NCBI GenBank assembly: GCA_964549505.1
Contig: CAZJVD010000012.1
Coordinates: 18,043 to 82,042, forward strand
Length of the DNA: 64,000 bases
Origin: CAZJVD01 sp964549505
GTDB taxonomy: Bacteria; Bdellovibrionota; UBA1018; CAZJVD01
Direction of reading: 5' to 3'
Part shown: positions 42,455 through 51,202 of the stretch, piece by piece
How the letters are laid out: every line of letters begins with the position of its first letter
Numbering within the stretch: position 1 is the first letter of the stretch
The notes under the pieces: generated by a model
The model's input: the letters and a program-made list of their open reading frames with translations, nothing else
The model's database searches: none
Told to the model about the DNA's origin: nothing
Program-made: the position numbers and the translations under genes

Positions 42455-42851
42455 GCGCGATGGGTGAAGCGATCCCGACTTTTCCTGTCTTGATGTCGGC
42501 TTCGTCTACTCCGACAATCTGATACGTGAGCTTCTTGCCACTTTCTTGTTCGCGAAGAACAACCGTGGCTCCAAAAACAATACTATCCGTCTTGATCGTC
42601 GCAATGTCGATCACTTCGGCCATAGCGAGCTTGCCGTTGATTTCCTGAATTCGACCTTCGATAAACCCCTGGCGTTCCTTGGCGGCTGAATAATCGGCAT
42701 TTTCCGAAAGGTCGCCGTGCCCGCGAGCGATCTCAATCGCTTTGACGACCGCCGGGCGTTCGACCGAAAGCAGGTGCTTGAGTTCCTCCTCAAGCTTCCG
42801 CTTGCCATTTAAAGTCATAGGGATCTTTTCACTACCATTTTTTTCGGCCAT
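42357..42851 (-). CDS. greA: Transcription elongation factor GreA
   Basis: A 164-residue factor that rescues backtracked RNA polymerase by stimulating transcript cleavage. The N-terminal coiled coil (MTLNGKRKLEEELKHLLSVE to GDLSENADYSAAKERQGFIE, residues about 12-66) includes the tip motif NADYSAAKE. The C-terminal FKBP-like domain has FGATVVLRE, GKVGIASPIARALVGKRSGD and ends EVLEVSYQS. It lies upstream of recG and overlaps it. Motifs are all standard. Confidence 0.97.
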   Translation of the reverse strand: MAEKNGSEKIPMTLNGKRKLEEELKHLLSVERPAVVKAIEIARGHGDLSENADYSAAKERQGFIEGRIQEINGKLAMAEVIDIATIKTDSIVFGATVVLREQESGKKLTYQIVGVDEADIKTGKVGIASPIARALVGKRSGDEVTVNAPKGEVYYEVLEVSYQS

Positions 42852-42930
42852 AAGCGGCCTGCTTTTAACACAGGATGACGGTGATTACCACGCGTTGCGA
42901 TCGCCCTGGGGCCGCGTTATATAGAAGCCT

Positions 42931-44244
42931 ATGCTGAAATCTACGGTCTCGTCGGTGTTTGCGGCTCGCAGGAAGAAGCTCATGGAGCATAAGTCCAACG
43001 CGGCTTTCATCCTCCCTGCGTTTCCAGAACATATCCGCAATGGTGACAACTACTACACCTATCGCCAGGACAGTAATCTCTACTATCTCACCGGCTTCGA
43101 CGAACCTGATTCGTTCTTAGTGATCATCACGCGACCTGTGAACAAGACGCTGCTCTTCGTGCGCCCTCGGGATCCCACGATGGAGATCTGGAATGGTGAA
43201 CGTTATGGGGTCGATGGTGCGAAAAAAGTTTTTGGTGTCGATGAGACATTTCTGACATCTGAGTTCGAAACAAAACTCCCTGAATATCTTCGAAACGTCG
43301 AGACGCTCTATTATCGCGTGGGTAACTACGAGGCACTGGATCGACGCGTGCTCGCGATGATGGAGAAGTTTCGTGTGAGTCTTGGGCGTACCGGTCGTTC
43401 GCTCGTGACGATTACCGACCCGCAGAGCGTGATCGGCGAAATGCGCTTGTTCAAGGACGCCGAAGAAGCTGCTTTAATGCGCCGGTCGTGTGCGATAACG
43501 GCACAGGCCCACAAAGAAGTCATGGCGACGACAAAGCCTGGGATGCTTGAGTACGAAGTCGCAGCTAATATTGAGAGCGCGTTCAAGCGCGGAGGTAGCC
43601 GCATTCTTGCTTACGACAGTATTGTGGGAGGCGGAAAAAATGCGACCTGTCTTCATTATCACTCCAACAACTGCAAACTGAACGACGGTGATCTCGTTTT
43701 GATCGATGCCGGTGGGGAGTACGAATCCTACGCTTCCGATATCACGCGTACATTTCCTGTGGGGCGTAAGTTTTCTCCGGCGCAGGCGAAGATCTACGAT
43801 CTCGTGCTCAAAGTTCAGAAAGCCACCGTCGAACAATGTCGGCCCGGAGCCACGTTTGAGTTTCTGCATCAGTTTGCAGCTGAGGCTTTGGTCGAAGGCT
43901 TGTTAACACTGGGACTTCTGAAGGGGAGTGTTCGTGCTTTGATCGATACGAAGCAACATATGCGGTTCTACCCACACCGAACAGGTCATTGGCTCGGGTT
44001 GGACGTGCATGACTGCGGTCTTTACATGACGGACGGTCAGTCACGTGTGCTGGAGCCTGGAATGGTGTTCACGGTCGAGCCGGGGATCTATTGCCAGCCG
44101 GGTGATATGGAGTGCCCTGAAGAATACCGAGGCATTGGTGTTCGTATTGAAGACGACATCATGATCACAGCGAACGGGTACGAGAATTTTACGATCGATG
44201 CGCCGAAAGAGCGCGAAGCGATCGAAGCGCTGCGAAGCTCGTAA
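42931..44244 (+). CDS. pepP: Xaa-Pro aminopeptidase (aminopeptidase P, M24B)
   Basis: A 437-residue cytosolic enzyme that releases the N-terminal residue before proline. The N-terminal creatinase-like domain has FILPAFPEHIRNGDNYYTYRQD (residues about 24-45) with YYLTGFDEPDS. The pita-bread domain holds the metal ligands: DAGGEYESYASDITRTFPV (two Asp), HRTGHWLGLDVHD (His), VEPGIY (Glu) and IRIED-type VRIEDD (Glu). Length is normal. It is followed after 11 bp by dusB in what looks like a two-gene operon. Confidence 0.95.
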   Translation: MLKSTVSSVFAARRKKLMEHKSNAAFILPAFPEHIRNGDNYYTYRQDSNLYYLTGFDEPDSFLVIITRPVNKTLLFVRPRDPTMEIWNGERYGVDGAKKVFGVDETFLTSEFETKLPEYLRNVETLYYRVGNYEALDRRVLAMMEKFRVSLGRTGRSLVTITDPQSVIGEMRLFKDAEEAALMRRSCAITAQAHKEVMATTKPGMLEYEVAANIESAFKRGGSRILAYDSIVGGGKNATCLHYHSNNCKLNDGDLVLIDAGGEYESYASDITRTFPVGRKFSPAQAKIYDLVLKVQKATVEQCRPGATFEFLHQFAAEALVEGLLTLGLLKGSVRALIDTKQHMRFYPHRTGHWLGLDVHDCGLYMTDGQSRVLEPGMVFTVEPGIYCQPGDMECPEEYRGIGVRIEDDIMITANGYENFTIDAPKEREAIEALRSS

Positions 44245-44255
44245 ACGGACGTGCC

Positions 44256-45269
44256 ATGCAGTTAGGGCCGTTCCAGATCGATCATCCTTTTATTTTGGCG
44301 CCGATGGCGGGGATTACGAACTCTCCGTATCGCCGTCTGATGCGACGGATGCAAAGCAGTGTTGTGATCTCGGAACTGATTTCGGCTAATGGTCTCGAAC
44401 ACGCGAGCCAGCGCACGATCGATCTTTTCCAGTTTCATGAAGAAGAGAGAGTTGTTGGTATCCAGATCTTTGGCGAACATGCTGAAGCGTTGGCCGGGGC
44501 CTGCCGGTACGTCGAAAAGCTCGGAGCGGACTTTGTCGATCTGAACTTAGGTTGTCCCGTCCCAAAGATCACGAAGAAGGGCGCGGGGTCCGCCATGTGT
44601 CGCGATCTCAAAACGCTGGCACAGGTTCTGACGGCGATGGTCCAGGCGGTTAAAATTCCGGTCACGATCAAGATCCGTACAGGTTGGGACGAAAGCACGA
44701 AAAACGCGCACGAGGTGGTTCGTGTAGCGGCGGACTGTGGTGTTCGTTGGGTGGCGGTTCATGGTCGCACGCGGGCGCAGGGATACAGCGGTGACGCCGA
44801 CTGGGATTTTATCGGCGAGATCAAAGCGAAGAGTTCCATACCGATTCTTGGCAACGGTGATTTGAACACTGCCGAGCGTGCGGTGGAGGCTTACAAAAAG
44901 TATGGAGTGGACGCGGTTCTGATCGGCCGAGGTGCACTTCGAAACCCGTGGATCTTTGAGCAAGCGGCTGCGCTCTTGAGTGGTCAACCCATGCGGCAGC
45001 AGACGACCGAAGACTTCATGGTCCTCCTAGAGCTGGAGCGCGAGCTTTTTGAAAACTGGTTTGGTCCGGAGAAAGCCTTCGTTCATGCGCGCAAGCATCT
45101 GGCATGGTTGGCTGCCGGTTTTCCGGGTTGCCATGAGTTCCGTCGGCAGGTGTTTTCCCAGCCGAAGTCCGAGGATCTATGGAGAATCTCCCGCGAGTTC
45201 TTTGCGATGCAAAAACCCCGCGGGTCGATTGATTTTGCTCAGCCTTTTCTGATGGGTGGGCATGGATAA
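44256..45269 (+). CDS. dusB: tRNA-dihydrouridine synthase (DusB type)
   Basis: A 337-residue FMN TIM-barrel enzyme that reduces uridines in tRNA. Start FILAPMAGITNSPYRRL, then QIFGEHAEALAGAC, the catalytic-cysteine motif NLGCPVPKITKKGAGSAM, KIRTGWDE, the AVHGRTRAQGYSG segment and GNGDLNTAERA phosphate-binding loop. It lies 11 bp after the aminopeptidase. DusB is the common form in Deltaproteobacteria-like genomes; DusA or DusC are less likely from the start sequence. Confidence 0.94.
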   Translation: MQLGPFQIDHPFILAPMAGITNSPYRRLMRRMQSSVVISELISANGLEHASQRTIDLFQFHEEERVVGIQIFGEHAEALAGACRYVEKLGADFVDLNLGCPVPKITKKGAGSAMCRDLKTLAQVLTAMVQAVKIPVTIKIRTGWDESTKNAHEVVRVAADCGVRWVAVHGRTRAQGYSGDADWDFIGEIKAKSSIPILGNGDLNTAERAVEAYKKYGVDAVLIGRGALRNPWIFEQAAALLSGQPMRQQTTEDFMVLLELERELFENWFGPEKAFVHARKHLAWLAAGFPGCHEFRRQVFSQPKSEDLWRISREFFAMQKPRGSIDFAQPFLMGGHG

Positions 45270-45285
45270 TAAATCTATGTGCCGA

Positions 45286-45314
45286 CTGACTTTTAAATAC
45301 ATGTAGTGTATAAA
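45286..45314 (+). promoter_or_regulatory. Candidate promoter of the transglutaminase-like gene
   Basis: CTGACT (45286) and TATAAA (45309) are 17 bp apart in an AT-rich stretch, giving a leader of about 14 bases before the ATG at 45335. Confidence 0.45.
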
Positions 45315-45334
45315 GTCGCTCAGGTTCAACGGGT

Positions 45335-47074
45335 ATGCTTTTAAAATCGATTCTTCTCAGTGTGATCGTCTCCACAGCGCTCTCGATGACGTTCTTGAGG
45401 TCCGCCGCCCACGCGAATGTTGTGCTTCCAAATGAGTGTATTCAGCGCATGCGCGAAGCCTTTGAGCATGTTCCTCCGCTCGAGAACACCGATGTGACGG
45501 CGAGCGACGACGCGGCGAAAGATTTTCAATATTTGATCACCCAGGGCACCGATAGCGAGCGCGAGTACCGTCTGTATCAGCATGGTGTCACTGGACCGAC
45601 GGGATTTGGTTTGCGGCGTGTGTTGACGTTTTCAGAGCCGGGCGCCGCGGGGATGTCGCTCGAGTTAGTGCAGCGTTTCGACTATGAAGTGCAAGGGATG
45701 GAGGCTTCGTTCGTGCCGACGCTTCGACGGACGATCATCTGGCGTCAGCGTCCAGAAAAGGTCGGAAAAGGGGTGTTCACGTTTCATCAAGAGTATCAGG
45801 TCGATGAAGCGTGCCAGACCCAGCTACTGAAAAGTCACCTCACGGTCGTTGAACGGGGTCGCGAGCAGACGGTTGCTTATGCGTTTGGTGACAAGGCCCG
45901 AGACATTACGTTTGGTGCCGATATTCCCCAGGGTCTGATGACTCTGGACGAGCTGGAACGCGTGTTGCGCGATCAGCACGAAACCCGCAAGATCCACGAT
46001 ATCCACGACATCCACGATATCCACGACATCTATGACGAGGGCACGCGTAAGTCCGTCAACATTGTCGAGCTCGCAGGATTTCGCGCACCCCATTCGGTCA
46101 CTGACCAGGAAACCACCTGGAGACGTTGGCGTGTGGATTTTTTGGCTGATGACCGAGTTTACTTCTCGAACGAAATCCATGCGGCCATCGACAAGCCACC
46201 TGCGACGGTACTTGTTTTGGGAGCTGGTTTTTCAGAAGCACATCGGAATCGTGCAACCCTTGTCAGTGCGACTCGATGGACGGAGTCAAAGATCGTTCCG
46301 CCGAGTCTTACGCCGCTTTGGTCGGTGGGTGGATTTTCGGAGGGCGATTTTAACGGCGAGACGAACTCCTTTGTTATCGAGTCCGGCCGCGTGCTGGATG
46401 CGGAACTGATCAGTCGTTATGGAATGTTAAACCCTCTTGTGAGCGCTGACGAAAAAGTGCCCAGCGGGAAGTTTCGCTATCAGTTCGTATCAGGGATCGC
46501 AAACGCACACCCGAAATCCCACGAGAAATCTCGTGAACTCCCCGAAGCCGAACGTGCGATGTATCTCAAGTCTACGTACTGGGTAGACTTCTACACAGCG
46601 TCGGTCGCCAAACTTGTCGCCGAGATCAAGAGCAAGAGACCCGACCAGGTTGTCGATGCCATCCTCGAGGCGATTCGGTCGCGTGTGACCTACAACCACT
46701 GCGGTGGGTCCGTGTCGCGCTTGCGTGCATCGGAAATTCTCACACTTGGATCTGGAGTCTGCGGAAACTACAGCACGCTCTTCGTCGCACTGGCGCGCTC
46801 TCTGGGATTTCCGGCTCGGGGTATTGTAGGTCTGGCGGTTTCTTCGACCGATCTTCAGGCGCATATGTGGGTCGAGATCAGTCTTGATGGCAGGACATGG
46901 ACCCCTGTTGAACCGCAAACGTCCTCTCGGGATCAGGCTTCTGTTCTCGCGCAGTACGTTCCGCTCTTTGTGGATCGGTCCATGGAAAGAGTCACACCAC
47001 GCGATGCCTCACTTGCGATGGGTGAGTACGTCGACTGGATCATGACCTCGTATCGCGTTTCGAAGGGCAAATAG
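45335..47074 (+). CDS. Secreted transglutaminase-like protein
   Basis: A 579-residue protein with a signal peptide (LKSILLSVIVSTALSMTFLRSAAHA) and a C-terminal transglutaminase-like cysteine-protease fold. The catalytic Cys476 lies in GSGVCGNYSTLFVALARSLG and His510 in QAHMWVEI. The third position is Glu526 in PVEPQ, where Asp is more usual. The about 430 upstream residues are beta-rich with no match that I recognise. A tandem 9-bp repeat encodes (IHD)4-IYD at about residues 220-234. Such proteins cut or cross-link peptides in the periplasm or outside. A convergent subtilase gene lies 22 bp away. Confidence 0.85.
   Translation: MLLKSILLSVIVSTALSMTFLRSAAHANVVLPNECIQRMREAFEHVPPLENTDVTASDDAAKDFQYLITQGTDSEREYRLYQHGVTGPTGFGLRRVLTFSEPGAAGMSLELVQRFDYEVQGMEASFVPTLRRTIIWRQRPEKVGKGVFTFHQEYQVDEACQTQLLKSHLTVVERGREQTVAYAFGDKARDITFGADIPQGLMTLDELERVLRDQHETRKIHDIHDIHDIHDIYDEGTRKSVNIVELAGFRAPHSVTDQETTWRRWRVDFLADDRVYFSNEIHAAIDKPPATVLVLGAGFSEAHRNRATLVSATRWTESKIVPPSLTPLWSVGGFSEGDFNGETNSFVIESGRVLDAELISRYGMLNPLVSADEKVPSGKFRYQFVSGIANAHPKSHEKSRELPEAERAMYLKSTYWVDFYTASVAKLVAEIKSKRPDQVVDAILEAIRSRVTYNHCGGSVSRLRASEILTLGSGVCGNYSTLFVALARSLGFPARGIVGLAVSSTDLQAHMWVEISLDGRTWTPVEPQTSSRDQASVLAQYVPLFVDRSMERVTPRDASLAMGEYVDWIMTSYRVSKGK
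45992..46036. repeat. 9-bp tandem repeat inside the transglutaminase-like gene
   Basis: Five units of ATCCACGAY (the last ATCTATGAC) in frame encode IHD four times and IYD once. Copy-number change would keep the frame and lengthen a His/Asp linker, possibly metal-binding. Confidence 0.9.
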
Positions 47075-47096
47075 CTGTCCCTCTTCCGCTGAGCGG

Positions 47097-48854
47097 TCAT
47101 TTCACCCAGAACGTTTGAACATAGTCCGTTCCCGGCGATGCACCGTCTCCGGCGAGTGGTGTACCGAACGGATCGCGGAGTCCTTCTGCGCGAGCGGTGA
47201 ACTGATAGAGGCCTGCGGGTAAGCTGGGTAAAATGAATGTCACAATGTTCGCGCCGATAAGATAGGGCCGCGCGATGCGCATGCGGATCACGAGATCGTC
47301 ACGCGTGTTCGGTTGCTGGTCGGAACCCAAGTGGCGCAGTTCCCAGTTGTTCAGATCAGCGATCGCGTCACCGTCCCAAATCGACTGCGTGTACGCCCGC
47401 AGATACTGCGACCGTGGGATCGGCTGGTCTTCGAACTCGCGGTGTTCAAGTTCGATCAACGAAGCGATGGAGGGGGGACGCGGAGTTTCCATAACAGCTC
47501 GATACGCGTTGACGCGACCTGATCCGACCTTGAAGAGATAATCGGGATTACCTTGATCCAGACTGTCCGTCGTTCCGATCAGTTGCGCGGCCACTTGATC
47601 GCGCGTCCAGAAAGGATGTTCGGACCAAATCAGCGCGGCAACTGCTGCTGCTGCGGGGGCGGAAAGACTGGTGCCGGAGAAGCGTCCGTAGTTCGACGTC
47701 ATGAGGGTTGAGAGAATTCCTGATATCGCATTTTCCTTCAGCCCGGGACCTCCGGGGGCACTGAGGTCGATACCGCGACCGAAGTTAGAATATTTTGGAA
47801 TGTAATCGCTCGAGTCCGGAGCGGAGTCGGTCGCCGCAACGATGAGTATCTGTTCAAAGCGAATCCGGTCGGGGTTTTCTTTCGTGTCGTTGCCTGCTGA
47901 ATTGAAAATCAGTGCGCCTTGGTCGTACGCATATTGAACAGCTTCCGTGTACACCTGATCTTCTAGGAAGCCGTCGATGCGCATACTCGACGTGATGATC
48001 TTCGCTCCATTGTCGATCGCGTACGCGTATCCTTGAGCCATCGAGGCTGAGGTGATCGGTATCCGGTAACCATGAACCTTGATCGGCATCACTTTCACAT
48101 TCGGTGCGATGCCCGAACCGCCGCGACCATTGTCTTGGACGGCGGCGATCAGTCCCGCGATGTGTGTGCCGTGATCTGTTTGAAGTTTGCCTTTAGGAAC
48201 CGTTGGATCGGGATCGGGTGTGGGATCGGGATCATCGGTCGAGAAGTCAAAACCAAAGTGGTCGTCGACAAATCCATTGCCATCGTCGTCACGGCCATTC
48301 CCTGGTGTCTCCACGGGATTTTCCCAAATGTTTGGACGCAGATCCTCGTGGTCAATACTTACGCCTCCGTCGAGAACCGCGACGACCACATCCGGCGAAC
48401 CCGTCGTGATACTCCATGCGGCCTCCGTTTGCATCGCATGGTGATGGTATTGTTGTTGAAACATTGGATCCGAGATCGTCTCTGCCGGATCGCCAATGTA
48501 GCGATAGTTAGGTGCCGCCCAAACGATGTCGCGACGGCCGGTGCTTTCGTCGATCGCTTTCGAGACCGATGTGGTGCGATTGATTTTCACGCGCGCAACT
48601 CGGATCTTTTCGCCTTTTTTTGTCACACGAGAAAAGAGTATGTGGGGATACAGGATGCTATCGAGATCCACCGACAACGGAAGATCGGCTTGGTACCAAG
48701 ACTGTTCCGTTGGGGTACGGACCGCAACAATCATTTCGTTTTCGATCAGTTCGCGCCGAAGGTCTTTGCTTTCGTGATTTTCTGAAGGCCAAGCGTGTGG
48801 GCTGAGTATGAACACACTCAACATCCCGAGAACGGTAACAATCCTTTGAACCAT
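47097..48854 (-). CDS. Secreted subtilisin-like serine protease (S8)
   Basis: About 585 residues from the ATG at 48854, chosen for GAGG seven bases upstream and a proper signal peptide (MVQRIVTVLGMLSVFILSP). A prodomain of about 130 residues is followed by the S8 catalytic domain: Asp162 in AVLDGGVSIDHEDL, His228 in DHGTHIAGLIA, the oxyanion Asn in FNSAGND, and Ser396 in SGTSLSAPAAAA. A loop with DDDGNGFVDD and DPDPTPDPDPT is Asp/Pro-rich and may bind calcium. A C-terminal beta domain of about 130 residues follows. It is one of several secreted hydrolases in the window. Confidence 0.95.
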   Translation of the reverse strand: MVQRIVTVLGMLSVFILSPHAWPSENHESKDLRRELIENEMIVAVRTPTEQSWYQADLPLSVDLDSILYPHILFSRVTKKGEKIRVARVKINRTTSVSKAIDESTGRRDIVWAAPNYRYIGDPAETISDPMFQQQYHHHAMQTEAAWSITTGSPDVVVAVLDGGVSIDHEDLRPNIWENPVETPGNGRDDDGNGFVDDHFGFDFSTDDPDPTPDPDPTVPKGKLQTDHGTHIAGLIAAVQDNGRGGSGIAPNVKVMPIKVHGYRIPITSASMAQGYAYAIDNGAKIITSSMRIDGFLEDQVYTEAVQYAYDQGALIFNSAGNDTKENPDRIRFEQILIVAATDSAPDSSDYIPKYSNFGRGIDLSAPGGPGLKENAISGILSTLMTSNYGRFSGTSLSAPAAAAVAALIWSEHPFWTRDQVAAQLIGTTDSLDQGNPDYLFKVGSGRVNAYRAVMETPRPPSIASLIELEHREFEDQPIPRSQYLRAYTQSIWDGDAIADLNNWELRHLGSDQQPNTRDDLVIRMRIARPYLIGANIVTFILPSLPAGLYQFTARAEGLRDPFGTPLAGDGASPGTDYVQTFWVK

Positions 48855-49027
48855 CTCGCATCCTCTTCCTTGGATGACATCAACGCCGTACAGACCATGG
48901 CGCTTTACTTCTGTCACAGATTCTACAGAAGAAAATCCTGGTCGCCTATCGACAGCGAAAATTTTTTGCCCGTTCAAAAAACGGGATCTTGTACGTGAAC
49001 TTATATTCCAGGTAAGGTCATCTCCGA

Positions 49028-50086
49028 ATGGCAGTTCAAGAAACGGTTTATACTTCAGTTTCTGATGTGATCGCGGGTCTGGTCCGTGATTTCAGTCAGG
49101 CGACGAAGTCGGTGGTGCTCGAGGTCTACATCCTTGAGTTTGGAGATCTGGCCGAACCGTTGCTGAGCGCCATGACTGCGGCGGCAGCGCGTGGTGTTCG
49201 GTGTTCGTTACAAGTCGATAGTTTTGGATCCCCGGGGTTCTTTGGTGATCGTGTCGATGCGCTTCAGAAAGCAGGCGTGATGGTTCGCGTCTACCGGCCC
49301 GTGCCCTGGAACTTTCGACACTGGCGGCTCGCGAAACGTCTGACAGGAAAGTTTCGCCTTCAGAGGCGGGACCATCGGAAGCTGGCTGCGATTGATGGCC
49401 GAACCATATGGGTCGGGTCCATGAACATCTCGGATACGATGAAGGATTGGTCGGAGATCGCACTTCGCACCGTGTTTGACGAGGAAGTCGCGACGTTTTC
49501 GGCGGACGGTTCGACTGTATTTAAAGAAAATGTTCTTGGTCCTAAGGGACCGGTTCGGATCAATACAACACGGGCGTTACGGCGGGAGCTTTACCGCGAT
49601 CTGTTTTTCCGAATCATGGAAGCCAAGAAACGGGTTTGGATCGTGTCGCCATACTTTGCGCCGGGACATTCGCTCTTTCGTCGCTTGTTACGTGCCGCCC
49701 GTCGCGGATGCGATGTGCGCTTGATTGTGCCGAAAACCTCGGACGTTTTCTTTTTTCCGTGGGTCACCATGCAGTACTACCATCTGCTTGCTCACCACCG
49801 TGTTCAGGTCTACGAGTATCGTCCGGCGATGTTGCATGCCAAAGCAGTGTGGATTGATGGATGGTCTGCCGTCGGATCGACGAACTGGAATCACCGAAGC
49901 TTTATCCACGATCTCGAGCTCGATCTCGTGGCTCAGCGACCTGAAACGGTTGTCACGCTTGAAAAGCACCTTGAAAAACTCATCAGCGACTCGGATCGCG
50001 TTGAGGTTCGAAAGTGGACGGCGCTCAGTCATCTCAAGCGCTCGATCGGGGTTCTGCTGTACCGGATTTTTCGCTATATCATCTGA
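49028..50086 (+). CDS. Phospholipase D-family cardiolipin synthase-type enzyme (ClsB-like)
   Basis: A 352-residue protein with two HKD motifs: HRKLAAID (His116) followed by GRTIWVGSMNI, and HAKAVWID (His270) followed by GWSAVGSTNWNHRS. This is the phosphatidyltransferase architecture of ClsA/B, which joins two phosphatidylglycerols or uses phosphatidylethanolamine to make cardiolipin. There are no N-terminal membrane helices, as in ClsB. AAGG lies ten bases before the ATG. An EEP-family gene lies two genes downstream; the same EEP-plus-ClsB pairing occurs at ybhP-clsB in E. coli. Confidence 0.9.
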   Translation: MAVQETVYTSVSDVIAGLVRDFSQATKSVVLEVYILEFGDLAEPLLSAMTAAAARGVRCSLQVDSFGSPGFFGDRVDALQKAGVMVRVYRPVPWNFRHWRLAKRLTGKFRLQRRDHRKLAAIDGRTIWVGSMNISDTMKDWSEIALRTVFDEEVATFSADGSTVFKENVLGPKGPVRINTTRALRRELYRDLFFRIMEAKKRVWIVSPYFAPGHSLFRRLLRAARRGCDVRLIVPKTSDVFFFPWVTMQYYHLLAHHRVQVYEYRPAMLHAKAVWIDGWSAVGSTNWNHRSFIHDLELDLVAQRPETVVTLEKHLEKLISDSDRVEVRKWTALSHLKRSIGVLLYRIFRYII

Positions 50087-50099
50087 ACGGAGGCCACCC

Positions 50100-51161
50100 T
50101 TGTGGGTTGCTGCCGAATCGGTTACGAATACGGCCGTGCGGGGGCCGACTCTTCTTCTTTTAGTCATTTTGTCATGCGGTTTATCGGGTTTATTCGGTGT
50201 TCCCACGTGGGCTGCCCCAGGCTGGGCCGCCGACGAAAGCGAGTGCTCCTCAAATCTCGAACATCCCTTATCGTTTGGTTTTCACAAAGATCTGGAGACG
50301 CAGATTGAGGTTGCACGGCCGCTGGTCAGGCGGATGGCATCCAATCTCATAAGATTGAGCCCGACTCCTTTAACCACAGAGGATCTTCAGCAGGAGGGGC
50401 TGCTCGGTCTATGGCGGACTCATGGGAAAGCACTCAAAACACGCGACACGGAACATTTTGGAGCGCAGGCGAATCTCGCCATCCGTTCGGCGATGATCGA
50501 CGCCCTTCGAAAGGCCCACCCTTACAGCCGAAACGATATCAAAAACGGAAACCACCTCGCAGTATGGCAACAGTGGCCTGTTGCATTTGAGAGCAGGGCC
50601 GTCCTTGGTGGTAAACTTCTTGTTGATTTCACCGAGTTTGAACCTTCCAACATTTTGTCTCGAAACAAAGGCGCGTCCGGCGCGCTGGGACTTGAGCTGC
50701 TCGACAGTCTAACTGAGATCGAACGGAACGTGATGGATCGCGTGGTTTTTCGGGGCATGCAGTTCAAGGAAGCCTCATTGGATCTTGGTCTTGCCGAGAA
50801 GTCAGCGCGAAGAGCGTATCTGCGGTCCATCGAAAAGTTGAAAGGTCTTGCGGAAAACACCTCGGATACTGCTGTCGCGCTCGACACGACGGCTTGGGCG
50901 ACTCACATCCAAGGTGCTAAAGGCGCATACTTTAGATTTGATTGGATCGGTGCTTTGCCCACCGAGAAACGGGATGTTCTGACTGCTTCGCTCACGGATC
51001 AGCAGCGACTTGTGTTGTCCCTTACGCTTGCCGGGCGTACGGGTGTGGACATCGCTGGAGAGTTGGGAGTCACGAAAGCGCGCGTGTCGCGTATCAAGCG
51101 GGAAATCTCCGAAAAAATTCTCGAGCGTTTGGAGATCGATCCTTTTCTTAAACCGCAGTAA
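50100..51161 (+). CDS. Sigma-70-like protein with an N-terminal export signal and two region-4-like domains
   Basis: A 353-residue protein. The best start is the TTG at 50100 with GGAGG six bases upstream, 13 bp after the phospholipase gene; no ATG or GTG lies before the sigma domain. Residues 16-34 (PTLLLLVILSCGLSGLFGV) form a signal peptide, membrane anchor or imperfect lipobox at Cys26. Region 2 follows at about 60-140 (TTEDLQQEGLLGLWRTHG, IRSAMIDALRKAHPY), like FliA/WhiG-type factors. Two region-4-like helix-turn-helices follow, at about 200-250 (LTEIERNVMDRVVFRGMQ, ASLDLGLAEKSARRAYLRS) and 285-346 (LTDQQRLVLSLTLAGRTG, IAGELGVTKARVSRIKRE). A sigma-like fold outside or at the membrane is unexpected. 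Function unknown. Confidence 0.75.
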   Translation: MWVAAESVTNTAVRGPTLLLLVILSCGLSGLFGVPTWAAPGWAADESECSSNLEHPLSFGFHKDLETQIEVARPLVRRMASNLIRLSPTPLTTEDLQQEGLLGLWRTHGKALKTRDTEHFGAQANLAIRSAMIDALRKAHPYSRNDIKNGNHLAVWQQWPVAFESRAVLGGKLLVDFTEFEPSNILSRNKGASGALGLELLDSLTEIERNVMDRVVFRGMQFKEASLDLGLAEKSARRAYLRSIEKLKGLAENTSDTAVALDTTAWATHIQGAKGAYFRFDWIGALPTEKRDVLTASLTDQQRLVLSLTLAGRTGVDIAGELGVTKARVSRIKREISEKILERLEIDPFLKPQ

Positions 51162-51202
51162 GCTACCTTGCATGGTGGCCGCCTGTATCGGCCGCCGGCA
51201 TT

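Noticed and set aside
46032..46409. Plus-strand frame within the transglutaminase-like gene
   Set aside because: Out-of-frame shadow; the host gene has an intact Cys/His active site downstream.
48969..48985. Hairpin CCCGTT-N5-AACGGG as a terminator
   Set aside because: It lies between divergent genes and no T-run follows on either strand.
49725..50099. N-terminal extension of the sigma-like protein
   Set aside because: These codons lie inside the phospholipase D-family gene in another frame; GGAGG before the TTG at 50100 marks the likely start.
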